From Chloroflexota bacterium (GTDB taxonomy: Bacteria; Chloroflexota; Anaerolineae; Promineifilales; Promineifilaceae): 5,068 nucleotides of DNA. How positions within the stretch are numbered: the stretch's first letter is position 1; each line of letters opens with the position of its first letter. The stretch is from positions 1-5,068 of the forward strand of contig QQUD01000220.1 of the NCBI GenBank assembly GCA_008501785.1, written 5' to 3'. A model generated the notes under the pieces. That model did no database searches, was not told the origin of the DNA, and saw nothing but the letters and a program-made list of their open reading frames with translations. Shown in pieces: positions 4,804 to 5,068 of the stretch. The translations under genes were made by a program, and so were the position numbers.

Positions 4804-5068
4804 ATGTACAAAAATATATTTTTCCCGATTTTTAAACGAATGGATGCAGAGACTGTTCATGAGCGGACGGTGCGTGCTTTATCGTATGCGCAATCAATGC
4901 CGCCTGGGCGGGCTATTTTGAAATTGATGGCTGGGCCATTACCTGAGCAGTCAGTTAAGCTGTTTGGCCTCACATTTCCCAATGTGATTGGTATGGCGGC
5001 TGGTTTTGATAAAGATGTTCATGTGGCTCGTGGCTTGGCTTTGTTGGGGTTTGGGCATGTGGTGGTGG
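4804..5068 (+). CDS. pyrD: Dihydroorotate dehydrogenase, quinone-dependent class 2, partial (N-terminal 88 residues)
   Basis: The first 88 codons are present and the gene runs off the right edge; the full family length is about 340-370. Class 2 PyrD oxidises dihydroorotate to orotate in pyrimidine synthesis, passing electrons through FMN to membrane quinone. The N-terminus, starting MYKNIFFPIF with DAETVHERTVRAL at 14-26, matches the class 2 amphipathic helical extension that docks on the membrane, which class 1 enzymes lack. LFGLTFPNVIGMAAGFDKD (53-71) is the conserved first barrel strand, with the AAG(F/L)DK FMN-contact motif at 65-70. ATG 4804 fits the family N-terminus; only a weak AAGA (4794-4797) stands in place of a ribosome site. 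It follows lepA after an 82-bp gap holding a terminator, so a promoter is expected in the last 20-30 bases of the gap, though none is convincing. Confidence 0.95.
   Translation, partial: MYKNIFFPIFKRMDAETVHERTVRALSYAQSMPPGRAILKLMAGPLPEQSVKLFGLTFPNVIGMAAGFDKDVHVARGLALLGFGHVVV

Overview
The window is bacterial chromosome with moderate GC. It has two solid housekeeping genes at the right end, lepA (elongation factor 4) followed by the start of pyrD (class 2 dihydroorotate dehydrogenase), and a less conserved accessory region on the left. No single feature fixes the organism. The STAND ATPase with a sigma-region-4-like head, the stand-alone small molybdopterin-fold protein and the sequence style of LepA and PyrD all remind me of Chloroflexota (Anaerolineae-like). 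That is an impression from memory, not a database result.

Layout from left to right. Positions 1-996 (minus strand) hold the N-terminal 332 residues of an NB-ARC/STAND ATPase that runs off the left edge. Positions 997-1296 are a divergent regulatory region. It has a consensus-like minus-strand promoter, a perfect 13-bp hairpin at that promoter's predicted transcription start, a 7-bp dyad near the start codon, and four 11-bp direct repeats lying between the two divergent promoters. On the plus strand follow a 51-residue single-helix membrane peptide (1297-1452) and a compact DJ-1/PfpI-fold protein that lacks the nucleophile cysteine (1534-2007). Two strong hairpins at 2034-2103 close this pair and face a convergent minus-strand gene, a 158-residue molybdopterin-oxidoreductase-fold protein (2189-2665).

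The most striking object is the 250-bp divergent gap between that gene and lepA. At 2695-2798 there are three perfect inverted repeats in the order A-B-A'-C-B'-C'. They form two 11-bp stem-loops separated by 3 nt, whose large loops are complementary over 10 contiguous bases, so they can form a kissing-loop pseudoknot. On the minus strand this lies in the 5' leader of the molybdopterin-fold gene, ending 29 nt before its ATG. It may be an undescribed cis-acting RNA, or a structured DNA element. Next to it are four perfect 8-bp tandem repeats and an extended -10 promoter placed so that lepA mRNA would start at or beside its ATG, that is, leaderless.

LepA acts on the ribosome and PyrD in pyrimidine synthesis; a terminator separates them. 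The left-hand genes share control DNA and may form a regulated stress or defence locus, but that is inference from layout only.
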